A stretch of DNA of 64,000 bases from Ferruginibacter paludis (GCF_030409685.1 NZ_JAUFQJ010000011.1:62001-126000), one strand, 5' to 3'; positions 35,413 to 45,112 are shown, counted from the stretch's first letter. Notes: a model not told the origin generated them from the sequence alone. Program-made: numbers and translations.

Positions 35413-35907
35413 ATGGCAATTTCGACAGAAAATTTATATTCAACAGCAGGCATCCAACTACCAAAGGGTGCCTGTGTAGTTATTGTGCGTACTGAGTGGA
35501 ATGCAGCGTCTATTGATAAATTGGAAGCCGGCTGTACGAAAGTATTAGCTGAAAATAAAGTGCCCTATAAAATTATCACCGTGCCTGGTGCATTTGAAAT
35601 TCCCTTTTGTATTAAAAATTACTGGGACGCACATAAATACAAAGATGATAAACCTTTTGCGTTTATAGCGCTTGGTTGCGTAATACGCGGTGGCACTCCG
35701 CATTTTGATTACGTGTGCAAAGCCATAACAGAAGGTGTGTTACAGGTAAATCTACTGCTACCTGTACCGACTATATTTGGCGTGCTTACAACAGATAACC
35801 AGCAACAGGTGGATGAAAGAACCGGGGGCATACATGGCCATAAAGGCGAAGAAGCTGCGGTAACGGCCTTAAAAATGATTGCATTAAAGGACAGTTTTTC
35901 TATATAG
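35413..35907 (+). CDS. ribH: 6,7-dimethyl-8-ribityllumazine synthase
   Basis: A 164-residue enzyme of riboflavin synthesis that joins ArP and 3,4-dihydroxybutanone phosphate and forms hollow oligomers. Signatures are VPGAFEIPF, GCVIRGGTPHFDYV and PTIFGVLTTDN, with the catalytic His in the GGTPHFDYV stretch. Length is normal. Other rib genes are not in the window. Confidence 0.96.
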   Translation: MAISTENLYSTAGIQLPKGACVVIVRTEWNAASIDKLEAGCTKVLAENKVPYKIITVPGAFEIPFCIKNYWDAHKYKDDKPFAFIALGCVIRGGTPHFDYVCKAITEGVLQVNLLLPVPTIFGVLTTDNQQQVDERTGGIHGHKGEEAAVTALKMIALKDSFSI

Positions 35908-35967
35908 TCCAATCTGGTAAGTCCATTTTCTAATCTGTTAACCTGCTTTGCCGTTACGAACTACAAT

Positions 35968-36690
35968 ATGAAAGTTCAGTTATTTATACCTTGTTTTGTT
36001 GATCAGCTATATCCCGAAACGGCTTTTAACATGCTTAAAGTGCTGGAGAAAGCTGGATGTGAAGTGGGGTATAACACCAATCAGACTTGCTGCGGCCAGC
36101 CTGCTTTTAATGCTGGTTTTTGGGACGAGGCCAAAGCAGTTTGCACGAAATTTTTAAGAGACTTTGATACGGCTGACTATATTGTGGCACCCAGTGCCAG
36201 CTGTGTAGGTTTTGTAAAAAATTATTACAAGAAATTATTTACCGGTGAGGAAGAATTGCAAAAGGCAGATAATATAAGCAATCGCATTTTTGAATTTTCT
36301 GAATTTTTAACAGATGTTCTCCAGGTTGAAAACCTTGGTGCTTCTTTAAATATTATCGCTACTTACCACGATAGTTGTGCAGCCCTGAGAGAATGCAAGA
36401 TCAAAGATGGCCCCCGCAAATTATTAAGCCATGTAAAAGGTCTTCAGCTGACTGAAATGAATGACGTGGAAACATGCTGCGGTTTCGGTGGTACGTTTGC
36501 GGTAAAGTTTGATGGCATATCCATTGGTATGGCCGATCAAAAAGTTGCGAATGCCATAGCTACCGGCGCCAGCCTGGTTATATCTACTGATCTTAGTTGC
36601 CTGATGCACCTGGATGGATATATTAAAGGAAAGAATCTGCCGCTTAAAACAATGCATCTTGCAGATGTACTTGCAAGCGGATGGGAATAG
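35968..36690 (+). CDS. (Fe-S)-binding protein, LutA/GlpC-type
   Basis: A 240-residue protein with two CCG domains, TCCGQPAFNAG (Cys41-Cys42) and TCCGFGGTFAVK (Cys170-Cys171), which bind iron-sulfur clusters or act as redox sites. This is the pattern of LutA/YkgE, a subunit of lactate oxidation. LutB and LutC are not adjacent here, so the electron partner is unclear. The gene is monocistronic or weakly linked to ribH. Confidence 0.9.
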   Translation: MKVQLFIPCFVDQLYPETAFNMLKVLEKAGCEVGYNTNQTCCGQPAFNAGFWDEAKAVCTKFLRDFDTADYIVAPSASCVGFVKNYYKKLFTGEEELQKADNISNRIFEFSEFLTDVLQVENLGASLNIIATYHDSCAALRECKIKDGPRKLLSHVKGLQLTEMNDVETCCGFGGTFAVKFDGISIGMADQKVANAIATGASLVISTDLSCLMHLDGYIKGKNLPLKTMHLADVLASGWE

Positions 36691-36742
36691 AAAAACATTT
36701 ATGTTTGCGGACAAATCTTCATCACTATTTTAATACAATACA

Positions 36743-37153
36743 ATGGCATACTGGCTGGTAAAATCAGAACCCTTTAAATATAGCTGGGATAAGTTTGTGG
36801 AAGATAAGCAAGCCACCTGGGATGGTGTTCGCAATTATGCTGCCCGCAATAACCTTAAGGTTATGAAAAAAGGCGAACAGGTTTTATTTTACCACAGCAA
36901 TGAAGGAGTGAAGATTGTAGGTATTGCAAAGGTTACGAAGGAATTTTACCAGGATCCCACAACAGATGTAGAAGCGTGGGTGGTGGTGGATTTGAAACCT
37001 TTTAAAAAATTAAAAAAACCTGTTACCTTGGTACAGGTAAAGGCAGATCCGCGGCTTGAAAATATGGCCCTGGTGAGGCTTGGCCGTTTATCTGTGCAAC
37101 CGGTTACAAACGAAGAGTGGAATGTGATAATGGAACTGGCAGGAGAAAAATGA
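36743..37153 (+). CDS. EVE domain protein
   Basis: A 136-residue EVE domain, a PUA-like fold that recognises modified bases. The beginning AYWLVKSEPFKYSWDKF and WDGVRNYAARNNLK are the hallmark of the bacterial housekeeping form (thymocyte-nuclear-protein-1 type). Function in bacteria is uncertain. It stands alone, without a restriction endonuclease partner. Confidence 0.92.
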   Translation: MAYWLVKSEPFKYSWDKFVEDKQATWDGVRNYAARNNLKVMKKGEQVLFYHSNEGVKIVGIAKVTKEFYQDPTTDVEAWVVVDLKPFKKLKKPVTLVQVKADPRLENMALVRLGRLSVQPVTNEEWNVIMELAGEK

Positions 37154-37291
37154 TCAAGTGCGGACAACCTGAAACCAGTATTAGCCGTTATTAAAAAAGG
37201 GTAGTAGTGCCTACCCAACGAATAACTTTCCACTAACATCTTTTTTTTTTAAATAGGCTTATCTTTATAACATACATTAATATTCAAGATT

Positions 37292-38761
37292 ATGAAAATT
37301 TATCAGTACCTGGTTGGGCTTTCCCTGGTTGTGATGCTGGGATTGTCCTGCAAAAAAAGTAATCCCGGAACAACCACTCCACCAACGGACACCACTACAG
37401 TTAAAGCTACCGCCAAGGATTTATTGATGGACTCTCTTTACCTGTACACAAAAGAAGTGTACCTGTGGCACGAAGTAATACCATCCTATGCCGCATTTAA
37501 TCCAAGACAATATACAGGCAGTACTGACCTGATAGCTGCCCAAAATGAAATGACTGCAATAAGGGCTTTGCAACCCCAGGATAAAAAACATGGTTATAGT
37601 TTTGTAACCACACAGGCTGGTTCTGATGCCATACAGACAGGCGCTGATGAAGACTATGGTTTTTTTATAAAAGCAGCTGCGCTGGACAAAGCGTTGCCAT
37701 ATGATTCCGTTCATTGGTTTGTCGAGTATGTTTATAAAGCTTCTCCTTCCGGCACCGCCGGTGTTCAAAGAGGCTGGTATATCAGCAAGATCAATAATAC
37801 AGCCATCGGGTATGACGACGCAAGCGTGACTATTTTGAATGATATATTCTTTGGAACAGGAACCTCTGCCAGTTTCACATTTACAAAACAAGATGGAAGC
37901 ACCGTTGCCATGAACCTGACCAAAGCGGCATTTACCGCCAACTCTGTTTTATATACAGATGTAATTACTGCAGGTGCAAAAAAAACTGGCTATATAGTGT
38001 TTAACCAGTTTTTCGGCGCAGGCTCTGTAACGGAATTGAACACAGCGTTTACTGATTTTGCATCAAAGGGTATTAATGAACTGGTGGTTGATTTGCGTTA
38101 CAATCATGGCGGTTCTACCTCAACGCAGGATGCCTTCGCCGACCTGATTGCACCGGCATCAGCTAATGGCCAAACGATGTATACTTATATGTTCAACGAT
38201 TCATTAACAGCCGGCAAATTTCCTTTATTGAAAAAGAAGCCTGGCTTTAGCAATGTGTCTTTTTTACCAGCAGACAATACCCAGACTTTTGAAAAAGCAG
38301 GTAGTGTAAACACATTAAGCCGTGTGTTTTTTATTGTTAGCGGTGAAACAGCGTCAGCCAGTGAATTGCTCATTAATAATCTACGGCCGTATATGGATGT
38401 TAAACTGATAGGAGATACTACTTATGGAAAACCCGTTGGCTTCTTCCCAATTTCCATTTTTAATTACGCCATTTATCCTATTTCATTTAAAACGGTAAAC
38501 AGTGCAGGCAGCGCTGAATACTATGATGGTTTTGCACCTGATAAACTGAGCCCGGATGGTGTTAATAAAAATTGGGGCGATCAAACTGAACCATGTCTAG
38601 GGGCGGCTCTAAAATATATAAGCACCGGCTCGTTTGGCAGGTATGCTGCTGCAGAAGAAAGTAATCAGCGGCAAATGGCTGCACAGAAATTATACCAGCC
38701 GTTGAACAGTAAATTATACGGTAATAAATTTACCGGTATGTTTGTGGTAAAGCCGAGATAG
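37292..38761 (+). CDS. S41 family peptidase lipoprotein
   Basis: A 489-residue lipoprotein with lipobox GLSC (Cys20). A PDZ-like region (about 150-210, RGWYISKINNTAIG) precedes the C-terminal processing-protease domain, with nucleophile Ser355 in GETASASELL and the general-base Lys380 in DTTYGKPVG. It would degrade or process proteins at the cell envelope. Similar large S41 lipoproteins are frequent in Bacteroidota. A strong terminator follows. Confidence 0.92.
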   Translation: MKIYQYLVGLSLVVMLGLSCKKSNPGTTTPPTDTTTVKATAKDLLMDSLYLYTKEVYLWHEVIPSYAAFNPRQYTGSTDLIAAQNEMTAIRALQPQDKKHGYSFVTTQAGSDAIQTGADEDYGFFIKAAALDKALPYDSVHWFVEYVYKASPSGTAGVQRGWYISKINNTAIGYDDASVTILNDIFFGTGTSASFTFTKQDGSTVAMNLTKAAFTANSVLYTDVITAGAKKTGYIVFNQFFGAGSVTELNTAFTDFASKGINELVVDLRYNHGGSTSTQDAFADLIAPASANGQTMYTYMFNDSLTAGKFPLLKKKPGFSNVSFLPADNTQTFEKAGSVNTLSRVFFIVSGETASASELLINNLRPYMDVKLIGDTTYGKPVGFFPISIFNYAIYPISFKTVNSAGSAEYYDGFAPDKLSPDGVNKNWGDQTEPCLGAALKYISTGSFGRYAAAEESNQRQMAAQKLYQPLNSKLYGNKFTGMFVVKPR

Positions 38762-38776
38762 AAAATATTGTATTGT

Positions 38777-38806
38777 AAAAAGGGGCTGCAAGCAGCCCCT
38801 TTTTTT
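38777..38806 (+). terminator. Rho-independent terminator of S41 peptidase gene
   Basis: GGGGCTGC pairs with GCAGCCCC, flanked by A on the left and a T run on the right. It is almost fully palindromic, so it may also serve the converging small gene. Confidence 0.92.
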
Positions 38807-38817
38807 ATGCTGTTAAA

Positions 38818-39081
38818 TTAATGCTTCTTTATCTTTATCTTCTTCTTTTTTGCAACTATCTTTTTCGTTGGTTTTGGTTTTACTACATCAGGGGCATCTA
38901 ATTTTTCAATCTTATTGCCGGACAGTGTGCCCTGCTGTATTTTTTTGCCTTGTATCTTGTCGGCCTGCTCACTATGACCGGCTATTACTTTTTTTGCACC
39001 TGTTTGGGTGCTCTGTGCCTGCACAGCGATTCCTGATAACAGTAAAAAAACAAGAACCTTAAGGAATGAGTTTCTTTTCAT
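38818..39081 (-). CDS. Small secreted lysine-rich protein
   Basis: An 87-residue protein with a signal peptide ending at AVQAQ. The mature part contains repeated short stretches (DKIQGKKIQQG, NKIEKLDAPDV) and a very basic tail (KKIVAKKKKIKIKKH). No family recognised. The export signal and the tail recall the other small basic exported protein at 22264. It could bind acidic polymers or nucleic acid outside the cell; this is speculation. Confidence 0.6.
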   Translation of the reverse strand: MKRNSFLKVLVFLLLSGIAVQAQSTQTGAKKVIAGHSEQADKIQGKKIQQGTLSGNKIEKLDAPDVVKPKPTKKIVAKKKKIKIKKH

Positions 39082-39235
39082 GTTGTTAAGATATGATTTT
39101 GTTATTGTGGTTTATTATACAATGTTAAAGAAAATGCTAAAGTTATTTATAGTCGTCTTCAATTAACATTTCCATCTGGTTACCACTTTATGTAAACGAT
39201 ATCAATAGGCATCTAATAACTCTAAACTTATTTCC

Positions 39236-40162
39236 ATGAACACTAAACTGCTTACTGCTTTCGCTTTATTTTTTACTTTGCTGATATCCTGCAACAGGAA
39301 CCGCAAAGAAACACTTAACCTTACAGATACACAGTTGCCAGAACTAAAAAAAGCTGCGCCGCCACAACATTCAGACAACCAAACTTCGGCGAAAGAATAT
39401 GAAAAAATCCCGGTCGGAGCATTGCAGACCGGTAACTTGGATTCAGCAACACTTGCTGCGCCATTTAAAACTGCATCCAATCCCGACTGGGATAAAAAAA
39501 TTATCAGGACGGCTCACGTCAAAATTGAGGTCAGTAATTTTCAGCAATACAATGATAATATCCACATCATAGTCAAACATTTCGACGGCTATGTTGCACA
39601 GGAAGAGCAACATGCAACTGACGAGAAAACGGAAGCCGCAATCGTTATCAAAGTGCCTGTAGATCAGTTTGACAATATTATGAATGAATTGCCAGGCAAT
39701 AAAAACAAGATATTGGAAAGAAATATTTCAACCGAAGATGTTACTGGTGAAATGGTGGACACAAAGCTAAGACTGGAAGCCAAAAAAGGTATGCGTTTAA
39801 AATACCTGGAGTTCTTAAAGCAATCAAAAAATATGGAAGAAGTATTACAGGTACAAACTGAAATCAACGGCATCCAGGAAGAAATAGAATCAGCAGCGGG
39901 TAGGATGGAATTTCTATCACACCAGTCTGCTTACAGCACTATCAATCTTAATTTTTATCAGCCGATCAACGGGTATACACCTGCAAACGCCAATCCCGGT
40001 TTTTTTGCCCGCATCGTCACAGCTTTCAAAACAGGTACTTCATCGCTTGCAGATATCCTGGTTGGGCTGATAGCTGCATGGCCGTTACTGCTCATTATTG
40101 CATGCTCTTTTTTAGTTTATAAAAAATTCAGGCCATCAAAAATCATGGCACAAAATCGCTAA
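39236..40162 (+). CDS. DUF4349 lipoprotein
   Basis: A 308-residue lipoprotein with lipobox LISC and a DUF4349 region: KIIRTAHVKIEVSNFQQYND, DGYVAQEEQ, RNISTEDVTGEMVDTKLRLEAK, and a coiled-coil ending in one C-terminal transmembrane helix (about 268-292). The combination of lipid anchor and C-terminal helix is typical of the family. Role unknown. Sirtuin follows 9 nt downstream. Confidence 0.88.
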   Translation: MNTKLLTAFALFFTLLISCNRNRKETLNLTDTQLPELKKAAPPQHSDNQTSAKEYEKIPVGALQTGNLDSATLAAPFKTASNPDWDKKIIRTAHVKIEVSNFQQYNDNIHIIVKHFDGYVAQEEQHATDEKTEAAIVIKVPVDQFDNIMNELPGNKNKILERNISTEDVTGEMVDTKLRLEAKKGMRLKYLEFLKQSKNMEEVLQVQTEINGIQEEIESAAGRMEFLSHQSAYSTINLNFYQPINGYTPANANPGFFARIVTAFKTGTSSLADILVGLIAAWPLLLIIACSFLVYKKFRPSKIMAQNR

Positions 40163-40171
40163 ATTTATTGA

Positions 40172-40858
40172 ATGAATAAAAGGCACATCGTTGTTTTATC
40201 TGGTGCAGGTATTAGCGCAGAAAGCGGTCTAAAAACTTTCAGAGACAGTGATGGTTTGTGGAATGGATACGACGTATATGAAGTGGCGACACCCGGAGGC
40301 TGGAGAAAAAATCCACAACTGGTGCTGGATTTTTACAATGACAGGAGGAGGGATGTTGCTGCAGCAAAGCCCAATGCAGCTCACACTGGCCTTGCTGGTC
40401 TTGAGAAAGATTTTGATGTAACTATCATCACCCAAAATATTGATGATTTACATGAACGGGGAGGTTCATCTAACGTAGTACATTTGCATGGCGAAATTTT
40501 CAAGATGAGAAGTGTGGCGGATATTGATACTGTCTACGAAATAAGAGGTGATATTAAAATAGGGGATGTGGCTCCTGACGGAACGCAATTGCGGCCGCAC
40601 ATTGTGTGGTTTGAAGAGGAAGTACCAATGATGGAAAAAGCGGTTCAGATTGTGCAGAATGCAGATTATTTCGTAGTTATAGGAACATCTTTACAGGTTT
40701 ATCCTGCGGCGGCTTTGTTGCAATACGCTCCAAGGTATTTACCTAAATTTATCATAGATAAAAAGAGCCCGGCAATAAACAATTATACCAATCTGACAGT
40801 AATAGAAATGCCCGCCACCGAAGGAGTAAAGGAGTTACGTAAGTATCTAGAGCCATGA
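40172..40858 (+). CDS. cobB: NAD-dependent protein deacylase (sirtuin) without zinc cysteines
   Basis: A 228-residue sirtuin. NAD-binding motifs are GAGISAESG (11-19), TQNID (87-91) and GTSLQVYPA, with the catalytic histidine in HLHG (H106). YNDR (55-58) fits the Y-x-x-R motif of class III desuccinylases. The zinc-binding module between H106 and LRPHIVWFEE contains no cysteine at all; the linking segment is VADIDTVYEIRGDIKIGD. I recall similar zinc-less versions in Bacteroides. It probably removes acyl groups from lysines using NAD. Confidence 0.88.
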   Translation: MNKRHIVVLSGAGISAESGLKTFRDSDGLWNGYDVYEVATPGGWRKNPQLVLDFYNDRRRDVAAAKPNAAHTGLAGLEKDFDVTIITQNIDDLHERGGSSNVVHLHGEIFKMRSVADIDTVYEIRGDIKIGDVAPDGTQLRPHIVWFEEEVPMMEKAVQIVQNADYFVVIGTSLQVYPAAALLQYAPRYLPKFIIDKKSPAINNYTNLTVIEMPATEGVKELRKYLEP

Positions 40859-40870
40859 TTTCGGCTTCAC

Positions 40871-42148
40871 TCATTCAACAATCTTTTCATTGAACTTTAT
40901 GCCATACAGCTCCAGTTCTTGTAATAAGGGCTCATATATTTCTTTAATGATGGGAATGTATAAACCGGTCAATTGAAGCACTCCGTTTAAAATCATTTTA
41001 GCTGCAATGCCCAACGGAAGCCCGACTGTTTTAGCCATTGCAGTATGCAGGCTATCTTCACCTTTTACTATAAGACTGCTTTGCATTTTTGTTATTTTGC
41101 CAGCAAGAGCATACTCAATTTCATGCAGCATAACTATCATGTCTTTATCCCCCGGTTGCATGGCTAATTTTGTTTCCAGTAAATATTGCAATACATCGGA
41201 TGATGTGCGGGCCGTGGCTGGTACCAGTGTTTCATCAAACAGTCCGAGATACTCAAGCATCGTTCGATTGTGTTCGTTTACAAATGGTATAACAGCAGAT
41301 GACCATTTGGCGAAGCTTAAATCATTTGTGTTGATAGCAACATCAGCATTTGCAAGATCTGCTTTTACGATTGCATCCCACCCGATGCAAAATGAAGGAT
41401 GTCGCAGTGTTGTTCTTATGAAAGTGGAAATAACGCCTAATTTATACAACGGTATGTAACTTAAAGAATCCCTGTTGGGGTAAAAAGCAAGCGGATCAAT
41501 GCCATCAATATTCACGCGGGGGCAATCTTCAAAAAGTTCCGCATAACTCTTATGCCGGACAGTGTTGTCCAGTTTGTATTCTGCACCGGCCTTACCAGCC
41601 AGCACTACATTACGGGGGTTCCAGCTTATTTTATAATGCCAGGGATTATCATCACTTTCGGGAGCCACCAGGCCTCCACAATGACTTTTGAATGATGTAA
41701 CTATGCCACCCTTCTTTTTTATTTCATCCATCAGTTTCATGGCGCTCATGTGATCAATTCCCGGATCAAGACCGGCTTCGCAGATAAATAATAGTTTTCT
41801 CTGCGCTATTTCATCCCGCAGACTTTTAATATTATGATCCAGGTACGATGCGGTAAGTAAGTGTTTTCTGTATTCTACACAGTCTTTAGCTACTAAAAAA
41901 TGCAGGGCAGGGGGCATCATCGAAATTACCACATGTGCCCGCTGAATTATTTTTTCTCTTTGCCTGTCGTTGGTTATATCGAGTTGCACCGCTTCAGCAA
42001 AAAGGGAATGGTTGGTTTTTGCCAGTATCTGTTCTTTACTGGCATCTGCAATAATCAATTTCCATTTGTTTACTTCGGCTTCTTTTAACAGGTAGCTGAT
42101 TAACACAGTGGCCGATTTGCCGGCTCCCAGCAGCAGGATTGTTTTCAA
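40871..42148 (-). CDS. Saccharopine dehydrogenase family protein
   Basis: A 425-residue oxidoreductase with an N-terminal Rossmann fold (LLLGAGKSATVLISYLL), a central stretch FICEAGLDPGIDHMSAM and a KSHCGGL segment typical of saccharopine reductase (LYS9-type, glutamate-forming). It would act in lysine degradation or in a related carbonyl-amine condensation. No other lysine-pathway gene is adjacent, so the physiological substrate is uncertain. Confidence 0.9.
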   Translation of the reverse strand: MKTILLLGAGKSATVLISYLLKEAEVNKWKLIIADASKEQILAKTNHSLFAEAVQLDITNDRQREKIIQRAHVVISMMPPALHFLVAKDCVEYRKHLLTASYLDHNIKSLRDEIAQRKLLFICEAGLDPGIDHMSAMKLMDEIKKKGGIVTSFKSHCGGLVAPESDDNPWHYKISWNPRNVVLAGKAGAEYKLDNTVRHKSYAELFEDCPRVNIDGIDPLAFYPNRDSLSYIPLYKLGVISTFIRTTLRHPSFCIGWDAIVKADLANADVAINTNDLSFAKWSSAVIPFVNEHNRTMLEYLGLFDETLVPATARTSSDVLQYLLETKLAMQPGDKDMIVMLHEIEYALAGKITKMQSSLIVKGEDSLHTAMAKTVGLPLGIAAKMILNGVLQLTGLYIPIIKEIYEPLLQELELYGIKFNEKIVE

Positions 42149-42361
42149 GTAAAATAATTTTTTGCAAGGTAAACGATTTGAAACAGGAGAAATAATTAAA
42201 CGTGCCGGTAAAGTAATAATTCAACCCATTATGCTGATTCAGCGTAACACAAAGCTACTTTTTAACCCGGTAACCAGCTAAAATTCTGTGATAGAAAATG
42301 CTATAATATGTTGTCCACAAAATGGCAAAAAATGTTGAAAAGATTGTTGTTTCAGCATCTG

Positions 42362-42387
42362 TTTTAAGGGCTGAAATCCGCTTAAAA
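42362..42387. promoter_or_regulatory. Dyad upstream of gyrA -7 element
   Basis: TTTTAAG (42362-42368) and CTTAAAA (42381-42387) form a 7-bp inverted repeat 12 nt apart, ending 4 nt before the TACATTCG element. It covers the -33 region and could be an operator. Confidence 0.4.
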
Positions 42388-42391
42388 TCAG

Positions 42392-42399
42392 TACATTCG
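42392..42399 (+). promoter_or_regulatory. gyrA: -7 promoter element TACATTCG of gyrA
   Basis: A near-exact TAnnTTTG match (C in place of the last T), followed by CAGCC as at 3829 and 33582. The gyrA start is 16 nt downstream. Confidence 0.55.
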
Positions 42400-42415
42400 C
42401 AGCCTACAAAATAAT

Positions 42416-45055
42416 ATGGAAAACAACGACAATTCCGGCGCAAATGACCTGCCTATAAACGATGGCGGCGCAGCCAGTAACAGGGGAAGAATTATTCCTG
42501 TTAATATAGAGGAACAAATGAAAACCAACTACATCGACTACTCCATGAGTGTGATTGTAGGACGTGCATTGCCTGATGTACGGGATGGTTTAAAACCGGT
42601 TCACCGTCGTGTTTTATACGGCATGAGTGAATTGGGTAACACGAGCAATAAGCCGTATAAAAAAAGTGCCCGTATTGTGGGAGAAGTAATGGGTAAATAC
42701 CATCCCCACGGCGATGCTTCTATTTACGATACGATGGTGCGTATGGCGCAGGATTGGAGCTTGCGGTATACCCTGATTGACGGACAGGGAAACTTTGGTA
42801 GCCAGGATGGAGATCCGCCGGCTGCCATGCGTTATACCGAGGTAAGATTTGAAAAGTTTGCTGAAGCAATGCTGGAAGATATCGAAAAAGAGACGGTTGA
42901 TTACCAGCTGAACTTTGACGATAGTTTAAAGGAGCCAACGGTTTTGCCAACCCGCATTCCGCATTTACTGGTGAATGGCGCCAGCGGTATTGCCGTAGGT
43001 ATGGCTACCAACATGATGCCCCATAATTTGAGCGAAGTGGTGGATGGTTGTATTGCCTACATTGATAACCGCGAGATAACAATTGATGAACTGATTCATT
43101 TTGTAAAAGGACCAGATTTTCCTACAGGCGGTATTATTTATGGCTTTGAAGGCGTAAAGCAGGCGCTGCATACCGGCCGCGGACGGGTGGTGTTGCGTGG
43201 TAAAACAAATATTGAAATCGACAATAAAGGAAGGGAAAAAATCATCATCACCCAGGTGCCTTACCAGGTTAACCGGGATATGCTTACGCAAAAAATTGGT
43301 GATCTTATCAACGACAAAGCTATCGAAGGCATTTCTGACGTAAACAACGAAAGTAATAATAAGGAAGGTACCAGGATTGTTGTAGAACTTAAAAAAGATG
43401 TGGTTGCGCAGGTGGTAATTAACCAGTTGTTTAAACTAACTGAGTTACAAACTTCTTATGGTATCAATAATGTGGCCCTGGTAAAAGGCCGCCCGAGAGT
43501 TTTAAACTTAAAAGAACTGATTGTTGAGTTTATTGAGTTTCGCCATGAAGTGGTGGTTCGGAGAACACAATATGAATTGCGCAAAGCAAGAGAAAGGGCG
43601 CATATCCTGGAAGGTTATATCATTGCACTGGATAACCTGGATGCGGTGATAAAACTGATCAGGGAATCATCTACGCCTAACCTGGCGCAGGAGGGTTTGG
43701 TTAGTAATTTCGGCATGAGTGAGATACAGGCAAAAGCCGTACTGGAACTGCGTTTACAACGCCTGACTGGTATGGAAATAGATAAGATCAGGGAAGAACA
43801 TGCTGAGATTATGAAACTGATTGCACGTTTGGAAGAGATTCTTGCCAATGAAGGCATGCGCTACCAGATCATTAAAGATGAATTAACAGAAATCAAAAAT
43901 AAATTCGGCGACGAACGTAAATCTGAGATCACTTACGCGGATGATGAGATTGGCATGCTTGACCTGATTGAAGACGAAGATGTAGTGGTTACCATTTCGC
44001 ATTTAGGTTACATCAAGAGAACTTCTTCAGATGAATACCGCTCACAGCGAAGGGGTGGCCGCGGTGCCAAAGGAAGCAGTACCAGGCTGGAAGATTATAT
44101 CGAGCACCTGTTTGTAGCATCTACACATCATACCTTATTATTTTTTACAGAAAAAGGAAGGTGTTTCTGGCTGCCGGTATATAAAATACCTGAAGGCGAT
44201 AAAACCAGTAAGGGCAGGGCATTGCAGAATATGATACAAATACCGCCGGATGATACTGTAAGGGCAATTATTGATGTGAAGAATTTTGATGATAAGGATT
44301 ATGTAAACAGCCACTATATATTGCTGTGTACAAAAAAGGGTATTATCAAAAAAACGGATCTGGAAGATTTCAGTCGCCCAAGACAGAATGGTATTAATGC
44401 CATTAATATCCTGGAAGGTGATCAGCTGCTGGAAGCTAAATTAACGGATGGCAATTGTGAAATCATCATGGCTGTGAAGAGTGGAAGGGCAATACGTTTT
44501 CCGGAAGAGAAAGTGCGTTCTACCGGTCGTGGGGGCATTGGGGTTTACGGTATAGAAGTGGACAATGATCATGATGCGGTGGTTGGTATGGTCTGCGTAA
44601 ACCGGGAAGATAAAACCAGGACGATACTGGTAGTGAGCGAAAAAGGATATGGCAAACGTACTTACCTGGACGATCCTGAAACCGGTGAAGCAAATTACCG
44701 TGTTACGAACAGGGGTGGAAAAGGCGTTAAAACTATCAGCGTTACAGAAAAAACAGGATCGCTGGTAGGTCTGCTGGATGTATCAGAAAAGGAAGATTTG
44801 ATGATAACCTGCGTAAGTGGCGTAACTATTCGAATGAGTGTCGCAAGCGTAAGTGAACAGGGCCGTGCGACACAAGGTGTAAAACTGATAAGGGTAGATG
44901 AAGGTGATGAAATTGCCGCCATTACCAAACTGGATGAAAAAGAGGAGGAAACTGAACTTATAACTCCAGCTGAAAATCAAGATCAGGATAAAGCCGATAC
45001 AGATGCAACTGATACTCCAAATTTGGAGGAAGCGTCGGATGCTGATACTGAATAA
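42416..45055 (+). CDS. gyrA: DNA gyrase subunit A
   Basis: An 879-residue gyrase cleavage subunit that introduces negative supercoils with GyrB. The catalytic tyrosine is Tyr140 in MRYTEVRFEKFA. The GyrA box is QRRGGRG (544-550), the element that separates gyrase from topoisomerase IV. The C-terminus is acidic. The quinolone-contact positions read Ala101-Ser102 (E. coli 83-84: Ser-Ala). No gyrB in the window. Confidence 0.96.
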   Translation: MENNDNSGANDLPINDGGAASNRGRIIPVNIEEQMKTNYIDYSMSVIVGRALPDVRDGLKPVHRRVLYGMSELGNTSNKPYKKSARIVGEVMGKYHPHGDASIYDTMVRMAQDWSLRYTLIDGQGNFGSQDGDPPAAMRYTEVRFEKFAEAMLEDIEKETVDYQLNFDDSLKEPTVLPTRIPHLLVNGASGIAVGMATNMMPHNLSEVVDGCIAYIDNREITIDELIHFVKGPDFPTGGIIYGFEGVKQALHTGRGRVVLRGKTNIEIDNKGREKIIITQVPYQVNRDMLTQKIGDLINDKAIEGISDVNNESNNKEGTRIVVELKKDVVAQVVINQLFKLTELQTSYGINNVALVKGRPRVLNLKELIVEFIEFRHEVVVRRTQYELRKARERAHILEGYIIALDNLDAVIKLIRESSTPNLAQEGLVSNFGMSEIQAKAVLELRLQRLTGMEIDKIREEHAEIMKLIARLEEILANEGMRYQIIKDELTEIKNKFGDERKSEITYADDEIGMLDLIEDEDVVVTISHLGYIKRTSSDEYRSQRRGGRGAKGSSTRLEDYIEHLFVASTHHTLLFFTEKGRCFWLPVYKIPEGDKTSKGRALQNMIQIPPDDTVRAIIDVKNFDDKDYVNSHYILLCTKKGIIKKTDLEDFSRPRQNGINAINILEGDQLLEAKLTDGNCEIIMAVKSGRAIRFPEEKVRSTGRGGIGVYGIEVDNDHDAVVGMVCVNREDKTRTILVVSEKGYGKRTYLDDPETGEANYRVTNRGGKGVKTISVTEKTGSLVGLLDVSEKEDLMITCVSGVTIRMSVASVSEQGRATQGVKLIRVDEGDEIAAITKLDEKEEETELITPAENQDQDKADTDATDTPNLEEASDADTE

Positions 45056-45076
45056 TTTATAGAATTTATTTGAAAT

Positions 45077-45112
45077 AAAACAGGCTGTTGCGGTAACGTG
45101 GCAGCCTGTTTT
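45077..45112 (+). terminator. Rho-independent terminator of gyrA
   Basis: AAAACAGGCTG (45077-45087) pairs with CAGCCTGTTTT (45102-45112) over a 14-nt loop, 22 nt after the gyrA stop. Confidence 0.88.
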
